DNA of 35,247 nucleotides, taken from contig JAHBSS010000015.1 in the NCBI GenBank assembly GCA_019639015.1, positions 1-35,247 of the forward strand, in the 5' to 3' direction. Position 1 is the stretch's first letter, and each line of letters opens with the position of its first letter. The notes beneath the pieces are model-generated. The model was not told the DNA's origin. It was given only the letters and a program-made list of their open reading frames with translations, and did not search any database. Of this stretch, positions 8,099 through 18,639 are shown piece by piece. Position numbers and translations under genes: made by a program. The DNA comes from Cryobacterium sp. GTDB lineage: Bacteria > Actinomycetota > Actinomycetes > Actinomycetales > Microbacteriaceae.

Positions 8099-9769
8099 TC
8101 AAGCGACAACTCTAAGGATTTCCTCTATTGAAGTAAGTCCCATTTGTGCTTTTCGCCAACCGTCAGATCGCAATGGAATCATTCCTTGCGCCTGCGCGGT
8201 CCTACTAATTTCAGCTGCCGAAGCCCGGTCGACAGCTAACCTTTCGATCTCTTCCGAAACTGACATAACTTCATGCACAGCGATTCGGCCACGATATCCC
8301 GTACCGGAACATGTCTGGCAGCCGACAGGCCGGAATAAGGTCGGAATTGGTTGCGTTGGGTCAAAACCAACGCGCAACGAAGTGAGCTCCGCGGGGTTTG
8401 GCTGGTAGGCGGTCTTGCATCTGTCGCAAAGCCTGCGCGCAAGACGCTGAGCAACAACGCAGTCAAGAGCAGAGCCGACCAAGAACGGTTCAATATCCAT
8501 TTCCGTCAACCGTGTCACAGCACTCGGGGCGTCGTTGGTGTGCAAGGTGGAAAGCACCAAGTGACCTGTAAGTGCCGCTTCGATTGCGATCTGGGCAGTC
8601 TCCTGGTCACGGATCTCACCAATCAGAACCACATCCGGGTCCGAACGAAGAATGCTTCGAAGCGCGCTCGCGAAGGTGAGGCCAGCCTTTGGATTGACTT
8701 GCACTTGGTTGATGCCAGGCATCCGGTACTCGACCGGATCCTCAACTGTGATGACATTGATTTCAGGCTTGGCGATCGCGTGAAGCGTCGTATATAAGGT
8801 CGTCGACTTTCCAGAACCGGTTGGCCCCGTAACCAAGATCATTCCGTAGGGCTTTGTGAACGAATTGCGAAACGCGTTCATGTTTTCGTCAAGCATTGCC
8901 AGATCGTTCAGTGACATTGCTGACTCGGCGTTGTCAAGAATACGCATGACGACCTTTTCGCCCCACACGGTGGGAAGCGTCGCAACACGTAAGTCAATCT
9001 TTCGACCACCGTGGCTGACGGACATGCGACCGTCTTGAGGTCTGCGGCGCTCAGCAATATCGATGTCGCTCATGATCTTGAGGCGCGAAATTACACCGTT
9101 CTGAATCGCCTTTGGCGCCTGCTGCATTTCGTGAAGCACACCGTCGATGCGATACCTGACATTGAAGTGGCGTTCGGCAGGCTCAATGTGGATGTCAGAG
9201 GCACGGTCTTGAATCGCCTGACTGATAAGCAGATTCACAAAACGAACGATCGGTGCGTCATCTTGCTGTGGCTCATTTTGACCGGCCAGAGCAAGCTCGG
9301 CTCCGGAACTTTCTTGCTCAAGCTCTGTTGTCAGGTCGCTTAGCTCGCCATCTGCACGGTGGAAACGGTCGATCGCACTGAGCAAGTCGCTGCGCTCGGC
9401 AACGACGAGATGAATTTGCATTCTTGTCGCCGCGCGCACGTCGTCAATAGCAAAGACGTTGCCGGGGTCTACCATGGCAAGGGTTAGGGAGTCCTCGCTC
9501 AAGGCGATTGGCAATACTTCGTGGCGACGGCAAAGCGACGCTGCAACCATTGAGACTGCAGTGCGATCGACCGGGTATTCAAGCAACTCAACAAACGGTA
9601 ATCCCGCTTGAGCTGCACGTGCGGATGCCACCTGCGCTTCGGTGAGTATTCCCTCTTCGACTAACTTTCGAACGGAAAGCTCTTCCTCGCCCCAGCCACC
9701 TGGCATGCTGTCAAGGGCTTCGATGGGCATTACCCCACGCAGGATCAGAATTTCAGTAAGTGAAGCCAC
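8099..9769 (-). CDS. pilB: Pilus extension ATPase PilB (GspE family)
   Basis: ATPase powering pilus polymerisation. From GTG 9769 it has 556 aa, the normal PilB length. Residues 1-170 form an MshEN/T2SSE N-terminal domain (LTEILILRGVM, LVEEGILTEAQ, LPFVEL, ALSEDSLTLAMVDP). The ATPase core has DRASDIHIEP, Walker A GPTGSGKST (about 315-323), EDPVEYR, Walker B PDVVLIGEIRD and TLHTNDAPSAVTRL. The zinc-binding pair CDRC (about 448-451) and CQTC (484-487), absent from PilT, confirms PilB. The frame is open to 9913, but AGGGGGGAG stands just before GTG 9769 and the extra 48 residues look non-coding. It is the first gene of the pilus operon and lies convergent to nothing: the upstream rpoC terminator separates the two units. 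Confidence 0.96.
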   Translation of the reverse strand: MASLTEILILRGVMPIEALDSMPGGWGEEELSVRKLVEEGILTEAQVASARAAQAGLPFVELLEYPVDRTAVSMVAASLCRRHEVLPIALSEDSLTLAMVDPGNVFAIDDVRAATRMQIHLVVAERSDLLSAIDRFHRADGELSDLTTELEQESSGAELALAGQNEPQQDDAPIVRFVNLLISQAIQDRASDIHIEPAERHFNVRYRIDGVLHEMQQAPKAIQNGVISRLKIMSDIDIAERRRPQDGRMSVSHGGRKIDLRVATLPTVWGEKVVMRILDNAESAMSLNDLAMLDENMNAFRNSFTKPYGMILVTGPTGSGKSTTLYTTLHAIAKPEINVITVEDPVEYRMPGINQVQVNPKAGLTFASALRSILRSDPDVVLIGEIRDQETAQIAIEAALTGHLVLSTLHTNDAPSAVTRLTEMDIEPFLVGSALDCVVAQRLARRLCDRCKTAYQPNPAELTSLRVGFDPTQPIPTLFRPVGCQTCSGTGYRGRIAVHEVMSVSEEIERLAVDRASAAEISRTAQAQGMIPLRSDGWRKAQMGLTSIEEILRVVA

Positions 9770-9900
9770 GGAACTCCCCCCTAAAGTTGTTCCAAATTGA
9801 ATGCCTCCACATCGGGTGAGGTGGAAATTACGGCATCGAACAAATAATCTAACCCCTCGGCGTGTCTTCGCGCTACTCCCGTTATTGGGGGGTATAAACA

Positions 9901-9950
9901 AAATCCGCGTCAAAGCCCGATTAAAGGCTCTGACGCGGCTTTTTGTTTAC
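9901..9950 (-). terminator. Intrinsic terminator of rpoBC
   Basis: Stem of CCGCGTCA plus flanking GAGCC/GGGCT pairs (arms 9905-9918 and 9926-9938), with T-rich sequence on both sides (GGATTTTGTTT on the minus strand, GGCTTTTTGTTT on the plus strand). It lies about 15-25 nt after the rpoC stop. The layout is bidirectional, but only rpoC needs it. The 130 nt beyond it up to pilB (9770-9900) must hold the pil operon promoter; the best -10-like element there is TAGATT near 9845, without a convincing -35. Confidence 0.88.
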
Positions 9951-9963
9951 TTAGATTCTTGCC

Positions 9964-12900
9964 CTAGCTGTAGTTGCCGGGGAAGTAGTCATCGCTCGTG
10001 AACGTGTCAAAATCCACGAAGGATAAGTCGGCTTCACTGTATGAGGACTCGTCGGCAAAGATGCGGTTTGGATACCTTTCCGCCTTCGCCTCTTCAGTGG
10101 CCTCAACCGTAACGTTTCGGTAGAGCGGCAATCCGGTACCTGCCGGAATGAGCTTTCCGATGATCACGTTCTCCTTTAGTCCAACTAGCGGATCCGACTT
10201 GCCCTCCATGGCGGCCTGGGTCAGGACTCTAGTGGTCTCTTGGAACGAGGCGGCCGACAACCAAGACTCGGTTGCCAGCGAAGCCTTGGTGATACCCATG
10301 ACCTCTTGGCGTGCCGAGGCTGTCTTTCGACCCTCAGTCAAGGCGGCGCGGTTCAACTCGTTGTACCTTGAACGATCAACCAATTCACCCGGCAGCAAGC
10401 CGGTGTCGCCATGGTCAACCACGGTCACCTTGCGAAGCATTTGGCGCACAATGACTTCGATGTGCTTGTCGTGAATCGGCACACCTTGCGAGCGGTAAAC
10501 ACCTTGCACTCCGCCAACGAGGTGTTCTTGGACTGCGCGCATACCACGAACTCGCAAAACTTCTTTCGGATCGACAGCGCCAACATGGAATTGCTGACCG
10601 AGTTCGACGTGTTGTCCATCTTCAACGAGCAAAGTTGCGCGCTTTAGAACCGGGTAGGCGATTTCTTCGTCACCGTTATCCGGAACCAGAATCACCTTTC
10701 GACCCTTCTCGGTGTCCTCGATGCGAACTTTTCCGGCTGCTTCCGCAATCGGGCTCGCACCCTTAGGCGAACGCGCTTCGAACAGTTCGGTAACTCTTGG
10801 CAGACCCTGAGTGATGTCATCAGCGGATGCAACACCACCCGTGTGGAAGGTACGCATCGTCAACTGCGTGCCAGGTTCACCAATTGACTGGGCGGCAATA
10901 ATTCCAACTGCCTCACCAATGTCAACGAGCTTTCCGGTTGCAAGAGAGCGACCATAGCAGGCTGCGCATACTCCGACTGAGGACTCACAAGTAAGAACCG
11001 AACGGACCTTTACCTTTGTGATTCCGGCTTCGATCAGCTTGGAGATCATCACATCGCCAACGTCTTCACCGGCACCTGCAATGACTTCACCCTTCGCGTT
11101 GACCGCGTCTTCTGCGAGGCTTCGAGCGTAAAGCGAGTTCTCTATGTTTGCGTCGCGAACCAAAACTCCTTCAGCGTTCGCAGAAGCAACACCGAGCTCT
11201 AGTCCCTTTGAAGTTCCACAGTCATCTTCACGGATAATGACATCCTGAGACACATCCACTAGTCGCCTGGTCAGGTAACCGGAGTCGGCGGTACGCAACG
11301 CCGTGTCGGCAATTCCCTTTCGAGCGCCGTGAGTTGCGATGAAGTACTCCGCAACCGAAAGTCCCTCACGGTAACTAGAGAGAATCGGTCTTGGGATGAT
11401 TTCACCCTTCGGGTTTGAAACCAAACCACGCATACCGGCAATCTGACGAACCTGCATCCAGTTTCCACGGGCACCCGAAGTCACCATGCGGAAGATGTTG
11501 TTATCTACCGGGAAGTTGTCTTCCATTGCCTTGGCAACTTGGGCAGTGGCCTTGTTCCAGATTTCGATAAGTTCTTGCCTGCGCTCGGCGTCGGTTGTTA
11601 GACCTTTTTCGAACTGGCTTTGAACTTTCGCCGCCTGCTTCTCGTAGCCTTCAATGATTTGACGCTTGTTGGCGGGGGTGAGCATATCGGAAAGTGCGAC
11701 AGTGACCCCGGACCTTGTAGCCCAGTGGAAGCCGGCATCCTTGATCTTGTCAAGCGTTGCGGCCACTTCGACTTTTTGGTAACGCTCAGCCAAGTCATTA
11801 ACGATTGCTGAAAGCTTGCCCTTGTCGGTGATTGCCTCGACGTACGGGTAGTCCTCAGGAAGTGTCTCGTTGAACAGTGCGCGGCCGAGAGTGGTCTCGA
11901 CCAGTACCGGTCCGGCGCTGTAACCTTCGGGCGCTAGGCCTTCCTCGAACACGACATCATTCATGCGGATCTTTACCTTGGCATTCAAATGCAAGGTGCC
12001 TTGATCCTTCGCCATGATTGCTTCTGCGACTGAAGAAAATACTCTGCCTTCACCGACCACACCTTCTTTGAGGGTAGTCAGGTGGTGAAGACCGATGATC
12101 ATGTCCTGGGTTGGGAGCGTGACCGGTCGACCGTCCGACGGCTTGAGAATGTTGTTCGAGGCGAGCATCAGCACTCGAGCTTCTGCCTGTGCCTCCACCG
12201 AAAGTGGCAAGTGCACAGCCATCTGGTCGCCATCGAAGTCGGCGTTGAACGCGGCACACACGAGAGGGTGAAGCTGGATTGCTTTTCCTTCAACGAGTTG
12301 CGGTTCGAACGCTTGGATGCCGAGGCGGTGCAAAGTTGGAGCACGGTTCAGCAACACTGGACGCTCACGAATGAGATCTTCCAAAACATCCCAAACCTGC
12401 GGGCGGCTGCGCTCAACCATGCGCTTTGCGCTCTTGATGTTCTGAGCGTGACCCAAGTCGATGAGCTTCTTGATCACAAACGGCTTGAACAATTCAAGCG
12501 CCATTTGCTTCGGAAGACCACACTGATGCAATTTCAACTGCGGGCCAACAACAATTACTGAACGGCCAGAGTAGTCAACGCGCTTACCCAGCAAGTTCTG
12601 GCGGAATCGCCCTTGCTTTCCCTTGAGCATGTCGCTTAGAGACTTCAACGCGCGGTTACCCGTGCCAGTAACCGGGCGACCACGACGACCGTTGTCAAAC
12701 AGAGCGTCAACTGCTTCTTGAAGCATGCGCTTCTCGTTGTTGACGATGATTTCCGGCGCATTCAAGTCGAGCAGTCTGCGAAGACGGTTATTGCGGTTTA
12801 TGACTCTGCGGTAAAGGTCGTTTAGGTCGCTAGTAGCAAAACGTCCACCGTCCAGTTGAACCATTGGGCGAAGCTCCGGCGGAATGACCGGTACAACTTC

Positions 12901-13842
12901 AAGCACCATTGCGTCTGGCGAGTTTCCAGTTTGAAGGAACGAGTTCACGACACGAAGGCGCTTGATAGCGCGAATCTTCTTTTGCCCGCGACCGTTCGCG
13001 ATTTCATCGTGAAGGGCTTCCGACTCTTTTTCCAAATCGAATGCTTGCAGTCTGCGTTGGATCGCTTCTGCACCCATGTATGCCTCAAAGTAGGTGCTGT
13101 AGCGGTCCTGAAGTTCGTGGAAAACCGCATCCTCAGCTTTCAAGTCACCAACTTTGAGGTTGCGGAAGTCATCCCACACCCTTTGCAATTGAGCAACCTG
13201 GTCGTCATAGGATTTGCGAGTCTGGGCGAGCTCTTTCTCGGCAACTTCGCGGACCTTACGCTTCTGGTCCGACTTGGCACCTTCAGCCTCTAAAGCCGCT
13301 GTCTCTTCTTCCAGCTTCTTCATCCGCTCGGCGATGCGCGCGTCACGCTCGTTTTCGAGAGTCTTGATTTCTAGGTTGATCTCGTTTTCGAGTCCGGGTA
13401 GGTCGTCGTGACGGCCTTCCTCATCGACCGAAATAACCATGTATGCGGCGAAGTAGATTACTTTCTCGAGGTCTTTCGGTGCCATGTCGAGTAAGTAACC
13501 CAGCCGGCTCGGCACTCCCTTGAAGTACCAAATGTGGGTTACTGGCGCGGCCAACTCAATGTGGCCCATGCGCTCACGCCGAACTGAGGACTTTGTAACC
13601 TCAACTCCACAACGCTCACACACGATTCCTTTGAATCGAACGCGCTTGTATTTTCCACAAGAGCATTCCCAGTCACGGGAGGGTCCGAAGATTTGCTCTC
13701 CGAACAATCCGTCGCGTTCCGGCTTAAGCGTGCGGTAGTTGATGGTCTCTGGCTTTTTCACCTCACCGTGCGACCATTTGCGGATGTCATCCGCCGTTGC
13801 AAGTCCAATACGAAGCTCATCAAAAGTGGTGGCGTCGAGCAA
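9964..13842 (-). CDS. rpoC: DNA-directed RNA polymerase subunit beta'
   Basis: Catalytic beta' subunit, 1292 aa from TTG 13842, close to the actinobacterial norm (about 1290-1320). Visible landmarks: N-terminal [24 protein letters not shown], zinc site 1 (Cys60, Cys62, Cys75, Cys78), the active-site NADFDGDQM with Mg-binding Asp535, Asp537 and Asp539, the bridge-helix/trigger-loop region with [17 protein letters not shown], and zinc site 2 (EDDCGT plus Cys952, Cys959, Cys962). The ORF is open to 13965, overlapping rpoB, but TAGGAGAT precedes TTG 13842 by 3-5 nt and the homologous N-terminus [15 protein letters not shown] begins there. It is co-transcribed with rpoB (43 nt gap) and ends at the terminator. 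Confidence 0.99.
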   Translation of the reverse strand: MLDATTFDELRIGLATADDIRKWSHGEVKKPETINYRTLKPERDGLFGEQIFGPSRDWECSCGKYKRVRFKGIVCERCGVEVTKSSVRRERMGHIELAAPVTHIWYFKGVPSRLGYLLDMAPKDLEKVIYFAAYMVISVDEEGRHDDLPGLENEINLEIKTLENERDARIAERMKKLEEETAALEAEGAKSDQKRKVREVAEKELAQTRKSYDDQVAQLQRVWDDFRNLKVGDLKAEDAVFHELQDRYSTYFEAYMGAEAIQRRLQAFDLEKESEALHDEIANGRGQKKIRAIKRLRVVNSFLQTGNSPDAMVLEVVPVIPPELRPMVQLDGGRFATSDLNDLYRRVINRNNRLRRLLDLNAPEIIVNNEKRMLQEAVDALFDNGRRGRPVTGTGNRALKSLSDMLKGKQGRFRQNLLGKRVDYSGRSVIVVGPQLKLHQCGLPKQMALELFKPFVIKKLIDLGHAQNIKSAKRMVERSRPQVWDVLEDLIRERPVLLNRAPTLHRLGIQAFEPQLVEGKAIQLHPLVCAAFNADFDGDQMAVHLPLSVEAQAEARVLMLASNNILKPSDGRPVTLPTQDMIIGLHHLTTLKEGVVGEGRVFSSVAEAIMAKDQGTLHLNAKVKIRMNDVVFEEGLAPEGYSAGPVLVETTLGRALFNETLPEDYPYVEAITDKGKLSAIVNDLAERYQKVEVAATLDKIKDAGFHWATRSGVTVALSDMLTPANKRQIIEGYEKQAAKVQSQFEKGLTTDAERRQELIEIWNKATAQVAKAMEDNFPVDNNIFRMVTSGARGNWMQVRQIAGMRGLVSNPKGEIIPRPILSSYREGLSVAEYFIATHGARKGIADTALRTADSGYLTRRLVDVSQDVIIREDDCGTSKGLELGVASANAEGVLVRDANIENSLYARSLAEDAVNAKGEVIAGAGEDVGDVMISKLIEAGITKVKVRSVLTCESSVGVCAACYGRSLATGKLVDIGEAVGIIAAQSIGEPGTQLTMRTFHTGGVASADDITQGLPRVTELFEARSPKGASPIAEAAGKVRIEDTEKGRKVILVPDNGDEEIAYPVLKRATLLVEDGQHVELGQQFHVGAVDPKEVLRVRGMRAVQEHLVGGVQGVYRSQGVPIHDKHIEVIVRQMLRKVTVVDHGDTGLLPGELVDRSRYNELNRAALTEGRKTASARQEVMGITKASLATESWLSAASFQETTRVLTQAAMEGKSDPLVGLKENVIIGKLIPAGTGLPLYRNVTVEATEEAKAERYPNRIFADESSYSEADLSFVDFDTFTSDDYFPGNYS

Positions 13843-13885
13843 TTTATCTCCTAGTGCCTTGTTTCGAATTCTTTGCTTACCCGGT

Positions 13886-16800
13886 TCAGATCTCGTCAAT
13901 CGACGAGTTCTCGAACCTGGCGGAAATGTTGATGCCGAGTTCTTCGGCAGCGCGGAAGACTTCATCGTCGGTGTCCTTCAGGCTGACCGTTTGGCCATCC
14001 GCTGAAAGCACTTCTACGTTTAGGCAGAGCGATTGCATCTCTTTCATGAGCACCTTGAATGACTCTGGGATGCCCGGTTCCTGAATGTTCTCGCCCTTGA
14101 CGATCGCCTCGTACACTTTCACGCGACCAAGGATGTCGTCAGACTTGATTGTTAGAAGCTCCTGTAGTGCGTAAGCCGCTCCGTATGCTTCGAGCGCCCA
14201 CACTTCCATCTCACCGAAGCGCTGTCCACCGAACTGCGCCTTTCCACCTAGCGGTTGCTGGGTGATCATCGAGTATGGACCGGTCGAACGGGCGTGAATC
14301 TTGTCGTCAACCAAGTGGTGCAACTTCAAGATGTACATGTACCCGACCGAAACCGGGTCAGGGAATGGCTCACCGCTTCTACCGTCAAACAACAGGGTCT
14401 TACCCGTGCCACCGATAAGGCGGTTGCCGTCTCTAGTCACATTTGTCGAGTCAAGCAATCCGACGATTTCTTCTTCGTCGGCACCATCGAATACCGGGGT
14501 AGCCAGCTTGGTGCCCGGCGCGACGGAATACGCTTCCTCCGACAAGTGCTGCGCCCACTTTGGCTTGCCCTTGATTTCCCAACCTTGCTTGGCTGCCCAA
14601 CCGAGGTGGGTTTCAAGTACCTGACCGAAGTTCATGCGCCCAGGGATACCTAGCGGGTTCAAGATCACATCGACCGGAGTTCCATCCTCCAAGAACGGCA
14701 TGTCTTCGACCGGAAGGATCTTGGCGATAACACCCTTGTTTCCGTGTCGACCGGCGAGCTTGTCACCTTCGGTGATCTTGCGCTTTTGGGCGATAAACAC
14801 GACTACGCGCTGGTTCACACCGGAGCCGAGTTCGTCATCCCCATCTTCGTTGTCAAACACCTTGACTCCGATGATGGTTCCCTCTTCACCGTGCGGAACC
14901 TTAAGGCTTGTGTCGCGCACTTCGCGGCTCTTTTCGTTGAAGATCGCGCGAAGTAGTCGTTCTTCAGCCGAAAGCTCGGTTTCACCCTTCGGGGTAACCT
15001 TTCCAACCAAAATGTCGCCTGGGCGAACTTCGGCGCCGATTCGGATGATCCCTCGCTCGTCCAGATCAGCCAGAAGTTCTGGGCTTACATTCGGCAGGTC
15101 GCGAGTGATTTCCTCTTTACCGAGCTTGGTGTCACGAGCATCAACCTCGTATTCCTCAATGTGAATCGAGGAGAGCACATCATCACGAACCAGGTTCTGG
15201 CTGAGGATAATCGCGTCCTCGAAGTTGTGGCCTTCCCAAGGCATGAACGCAACAAGCAGGTTCTTACCCAACGCAAGCTCACCGTTGTCGGTTGCAGGGC
15301 CATCTGCGATGACCTCGCCCTCTTCGATTCGGTCTCCAGCGTTCACGACAACACGGTTGTTGTAACTTGTGCCCTGATTGGAGCGATCGAACTTGCGAAG
15401 GTAGTAATCCTGCGTGCCACCCTCATCAAGCATCACCGTAACGACATCGGCCGAGACCTCGGAGACAACTCCAGCCTTGTCAGCCGTAATGACATCCCCG
15501 GCATCGATAGCCGCGTAACCTTCCATACCGGTTCCAACGAGCGGGGCTTCGCTAAGCAAAAGCGGCACCGCTTGACGTTGCATGTTCGCGCCCATAAGTG
15601 CGCGGTTTGCATCGTCGTGCTCGAGGAACGGGATGAGGGATGTCGCTACCGAGACCATCTGACGGGGGGAGACATCCATGTAGCCGATCTCGTCGGCCGG
15701 GAACAAGTCGACCTCGCCGCCCTTCGAACGCGCCAACACACGGTCTTCGGCGAAGTGCCCATCTTCTCGCAGTGGAGCGTTTGCCTGGGCGACAATGTGC
15801 TCGTCTTCTTCACTCGCGGTTAGGTAATCGATCGCGTCGGTCACCTTACCCTTTGTGACTCGACGATACGGAGTCTCAATGAACCCGAACGAGTTGATCC
15901 TTGCGAAAGACGCGAGCGAACCAATGAGTCCAATGTTTGGACCTTCTGGCGACTCGATTGGGCACATGCGGCCGTAGTGCGAAGGGTGAACGTCACGAAC
16001 TTCAACTCCCGCACGTTCACGGCTAAGTCCACCAGGACCCAGAGCATTCAAGCGGCGCTTGTGGGTAAGACCAGCAAGCGGGTTGTTTTGGTCCATGAAC
16101 TGCGACAACTGGCTGGTTCCGAAGAACTCTTTGATCGCCGCAACAACCGGGCGGACGTTGATAAGAGTCTGCGGAGTAATCGCCTCAATGTCTTGAGTTG
16201 TCATACGCTCGCGAACCACGCGCTCCATGCGGGAAAGTCCCGTGCGAACCTGGTTCTGGATCAATTCACCAACCGAACGGATGCGACGGTTTCCGAAGTG
16301 GTCAATGTCGTCAGTGTCCAGTCGAATGTCGACCTTCTTGCCGTCACGGACACCAGGAATCGACCTTTGGCCTTCGTGCAAAGCAACCAAGTACTTGATG
16401 GTTGCAAGGATGTCTTCTTGAGTAAGCACCGAAACCGAAATCGGTGTTTCGAGACCCAACTTGCGGTCAATCTTGTAGCGACCAACTTTTGCAAGGTCGT
16501 ATCTCTTCGGGTTGAAGTAGAAGTTGTCCAAGAGCGCGCGGGCGGCTTCTGCAGCAACCTGTTCGCCTGGACGCAACTTGCGGTAGATGTCCTTTAGCGC
16601 ATCCTCTTTAGTGAGGATTGCGGCATCCTTTTCAAGAGTTGCCTCGATGGACGCGTACCCCTTGAACGCTTCACGGATCTCTTCTGAAGTCATTCCAAGG
16701 GCTTTTAGGAACACCGTTACCGACTGCTTGCGCTTGCGGTCGATTCTCACGCCGACCTGATCACGACGGTCGATCTCGAACTCCAGCCATGCTCCACGGC

Positions 16801-17395
16801 TAGGAATGATTCGAGCGGAGTAAATGTCTTTGTCGGAAGCTTTCTCGGCCGCGCGGTCAAAGTAAACACCAGGGGAGCGAACGAGTTGAGAAACAACAAC
16901 GCGCTCGGTTCCGTTAATGACGAACGTGCCCTTCGGGGTCATCAATGGGAAGTCGCCCATGAACACTGTCTGAGTCTTGATCTCGCCAGTGTTGTGATTC
17001 ATGAACTCGGCTTCAACATAAAGCGGGGCGGAGTAGGTCTTACCCTTCTCCTTGCACTCATCAATTGAGTACTTTCGCTCTTCAAGGAACGGGTTTGTGA
17101 ACGAGAGTTGCATGGTTGCGCCGAGGTCTTCGATCGGCGAAATCTCTTCGAAGATTTCCTCAAGACCACTGTGAGCCGGCAAGTCAACTCGACCGCTTGC
17201 CTTGGCTTTTTCGAGCCGCTCAGTCCATTGGCTACTGCCGACTAGCCAATCAAAGCTCTCTGTTTGAAGTGAGAGCAGATCGGGCACAGTCAAAGTGTCA
17301 GTGATCTTCGCGAAAGAAAGCCGCTGAGCTGAGCGGCCATTCTTTGGGGTCTTCTTGGATGAATTGGTTGAGGATGCGTTGCGCGCAGCAGCCAA
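13886..17395 (-). CDS. rpoB: DNA-directed RNA polymerase subunit beta
   Basis: Beta subunit, 1169 aa from TTG 17395. Landmarks: [20 protein letters not shown] near the N-terminus, the rifampicin region [57 protein letters not shown], and the C-terminal [20 protein letters not shown] chose TTG 17395 because a perfect GGAGGT lies 7 nt before it; the ATG at 17416 has no ribosome-binding site and its codons contain that GGAGGT. With this start, residue 450 matches M. tuberculosis numbering of the key rifampicin position. That residue is Asn (codon AAT, 16048-16046) instead of the usual Ser (E. coli 531), and E. coli position 522 is Ala instead of Ser. The promoter is 160 nt upstream. Confidence 0.99.
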   Translation of the reverse strand: MAAARNASSTNSSKKTPKNGRSAQRLSFAKITDTLTVPDLLSLQTESFDWLVGSSQWTERLEKAKASGRVDLPAHSGLEEIFEEISPIEDLGATMQLSFTNPFLEERKYSIDECKEKGKTYSAPLYVEAEFMNHNTGEIKTQTVFMGDFPLMTPKGTFVINGTERVVVSQLVRSPGVYFDRAAEKASDKDIYSARIIPSRGAWLEFEIDRRDQVGVRIDRKRKQSVTVFLKALGMTSEEIREAFKGYASIEATLEKDAAILTKEDALKDIYRKLRPGEQVAAEAARALLDNFYFNPKRYDLAKVGRYKIDRKLGLETPISVSVLTQEDILATIKYLVALHEGQRSIPGVRDGKKVDIRLDTDDIDHFGNRRIRSVGELIQNQVRTGLSRMERVVRERMTTQDIEAITPQTLINVRPVVAAIKEFFGTSQLSQFMDQNNPLAGLTHKRRLNALGPGGLSRERAGVEVRDVHPSHYGRMCPIESPEGPNIGLIGSLASFARINSFGFIETPYRRVTKGKVTDAIDYLTASEEDEHIVAQANAPLREDGHFAEDRVLARSKGGEVDLFPADEIGYMDVSPRQMVSVATSLIPFLEHDDANRALMGANMQRQAVPLLLSEAPLVGTGMEGYAAIDAGDVITADKAGVVSEVSADVVTVMLDEGGTQDYYLRKFDRSNQGTSYNNRVVVNAGDRIEEGEVIADGPATDNGELALGKNLLVAFMPWEGHNFEDAIILSQNLVRDDVLSSIHIEEYEVDARDTKLGKEEITRDLPNVSPELLADLDERGIIRIGAEVRPGDILVGKVTPKGETELSAEERLLRAIFNEKSREVRDTSLKVPHGEEGTIIGVKVFDNEDGDDELGSGVNQRVVVFIAQKRKITEGDKLAGRHGNKGVIAKILPVEDMPFLEDGTPVDVILNPLGIPGRMNFGQVLETHLGWAAKQGWEIKGKPKWAQHLSEEAYSVAPGTKLATPVFDGADEEEIVGLLDSTNVTRDGNRLIGGTGKTLLFDGRSGEPFPDPVSVGYMYILKLHHLVDDKIHARSTGPYSMITQQPLGGKAQFGGQRFGEMEVWALEAYGAAYALQELLTIKSDDILGRVKVYEAIVKGENIQEPGIPESFKVLMKEMQSLCLNVEVLSADGQTVSLKDTDDEVFRAAEELGINISARFENSSIDEI

Positions 17396-17556
17396 GGAAG
17401 TTACCTCCGGTGCCATAAAAACATGGCTGTATAAGTTGGATGGTGGACTTTGCCTCTCACCAGAGCCTCAAAGGGTCAAGCTCAAAACTTTGGGTTTCGA
17501 GCAAGCGCAGCCGACCACAATATGAAGGCAGAGATCCTCTGGGAGCGCAAAGAACA

Positions 17557-17585
17557 ACTATAGGACGAATTTGATAACTTGTCCA
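17557..17585 (-). promoter_or_regulatory. Sigma70-type promoter of rpoBC
   Basis: On the minus strand: -35 TGGACA (17585-17580), a 17-nt spacer, -10 TATAGT (17562-17557). Each hexamer matches consensus at 5 of 6 positions with ideal spacing. Transcription would start near 17550, giving a leader of about 155 nt before the rpoB TTG. The leader contains a small CAGAG-GAT-CTCTG hairpin. No terminator is obvious between speB and this promoter. Confidence 0.8.
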
Positions 17586-17615
17586 GAAAAATCTTGACCA
17601 AACCCTGAATCTAGG

Positions 17616-18614
17616 TTATAAACCGTTCTTCTTCTTGAAAGCCATGGCAGCGAGCGCCTCCCAAATGAGCCCGTGAGCATTGTTGATTGTCAAGTCGGCG
17701 TGATCATACGCAGGGGCAACCTCCATGACATCCATCGCAACGACGGGAGTATCAAGCACGATTTGACGCACAACTCTAAGCAAATCGATTGGCGCGAAAC
17801 CACCCGGGGCTGGAGTTCCAGTAGCTGGCGCGAAGCCCGGGTCTAGTACATCGATATCAATTGAAAGGTAGATGACGTCCGGGCCATCGAGTGCCTCTGC
17901 AATGACATCCTTCATGACTGCCGTTGCGCCTCGTTCCCAAACTTCCTGCATTGGATGGTGTTTGAGGCCGTTGTCGCGCATCCATTTTTGGTCTTCCTCG
18001 CCGGGCCAATAACCTCGAAGTCCGACCTGGATGAAGTTCTCGCCGGGAATTGCACCGGATTCAATGAGCCTGCGCATCGGGGAGCCGTGGCTAGCGAGGT
18101 TACCGTCGATATGTTCTGCCGTGTCGGCGTGAGCATCAAAATGAATCATTCCAACCTTGCCGAATCCATGATGCTCGGCAACCGCTGTAGCGGCTGGCCA
18201 AGTGATTGAGTGGTCACCGCCGAGGATGATCGGTGTGATTCCCCGACTGGCGATCTCCCACACGCGATCGTGGATTGCGGCTTTTGAAGGTTCCCACATT
18301 CCATGGCTCATGATTGCGTCACCGTAGTCGATCACCTCAAGGTGTTCGAACATCTCCACCTTTAGATCAAGGTGGTAGGTGCCTGGGTCATACGCGTTTG
18401 CTCGCATCGCGCGCGGGCCGAATCTCGCACCAGGGCGATTTGTGGTGTTGTCGTCCCAAGGTGCACCCACGATCGCGACATCCGGTTGCCACTCGTCAAG
18501 TTGCTCCGGTTCGGTCAACAAAGGCCGCATTCCGAAAGTTGCCGGTCCCTGAAAGGATGACGCGTCAAGTTGTGCTCGAAGACCCGGCGGAATAACTCTT
18601 CTAGGTGCGCTCAT
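17616..18614 (-). CDS. speB: Agmatinase / ureohydrolase family protein
   Basis: Binuclear Mn hydrolase of the arginase-agmatinase family, probably converting agmatine to putrescine and urea. 332 aa. Metal-ligand motifs are all present: GGDHSITWP, HFDAHADTAE and SIDIDVLDPGFAPATGTPAPGG. The EVAPAYDHADLT segment near the C-terminus is typical of agmatinases. The N-terminal part GAPWDDNTTNRPGARFGPRAMR is the usual family signature. The exact substrate (agmatine, guanidinobutyrate, guanidinopropionate) cannot be told from motifs. It starts at ATG 18614, divergent from a spermidine synthase-like gene about 25 bp away, which supports a polyamine context. The gene ends 30 nt before the rpoB -35 element. 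Confidence 0.9.
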   Translation of the reverse strand: MSAPRRVIPPGLRAQLDASSFQGPATFGMRPLLTEPEQLDEWQPDVAIVGAPWDDNTTNRPGARFGPRAMRANAYDPGTYHLDLKVEMFEHLEVIDYGDAIMSHGMWEPSKAAIHDRVWEIASRGITPIILGGDHSITWPAATAVAEHHGFGKVGMIHFDAHADTAEHIDGNLASHGSPMRRLIESGAIPGENFIQVGLRGYWPGEEDQKWMRDNGLKHHPMQEVWERGATAVMKDVIAEALDGPDVIYLSIDIDVLDPGFAPATGTPAPGGFAPIDLLRVVRQIVLDTPVVAMDVMEVAPAYDHADLTINNAHGLIWEALAAMAFKKKNGL

Positions 18615-18639
18615 GTTCTAAGTGTGCCAGTCTCTTTAT

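Noticed and set aside
15161..16597. Long plus-strand open frames (220 and 206 codons) inside rpoB
   Set aside because: They are antisense shadows of the highly conserved rpoB frame; their products are low in recognisable motifs and they lack ribosome-binding sites.
17600..17612. CCTGAAT near the end of speB as another copy of the 19510/20750 half-site
   Set aside because: A single 7-mer without the AATGAA extension or a partner site at 69 nt; expected by chance.
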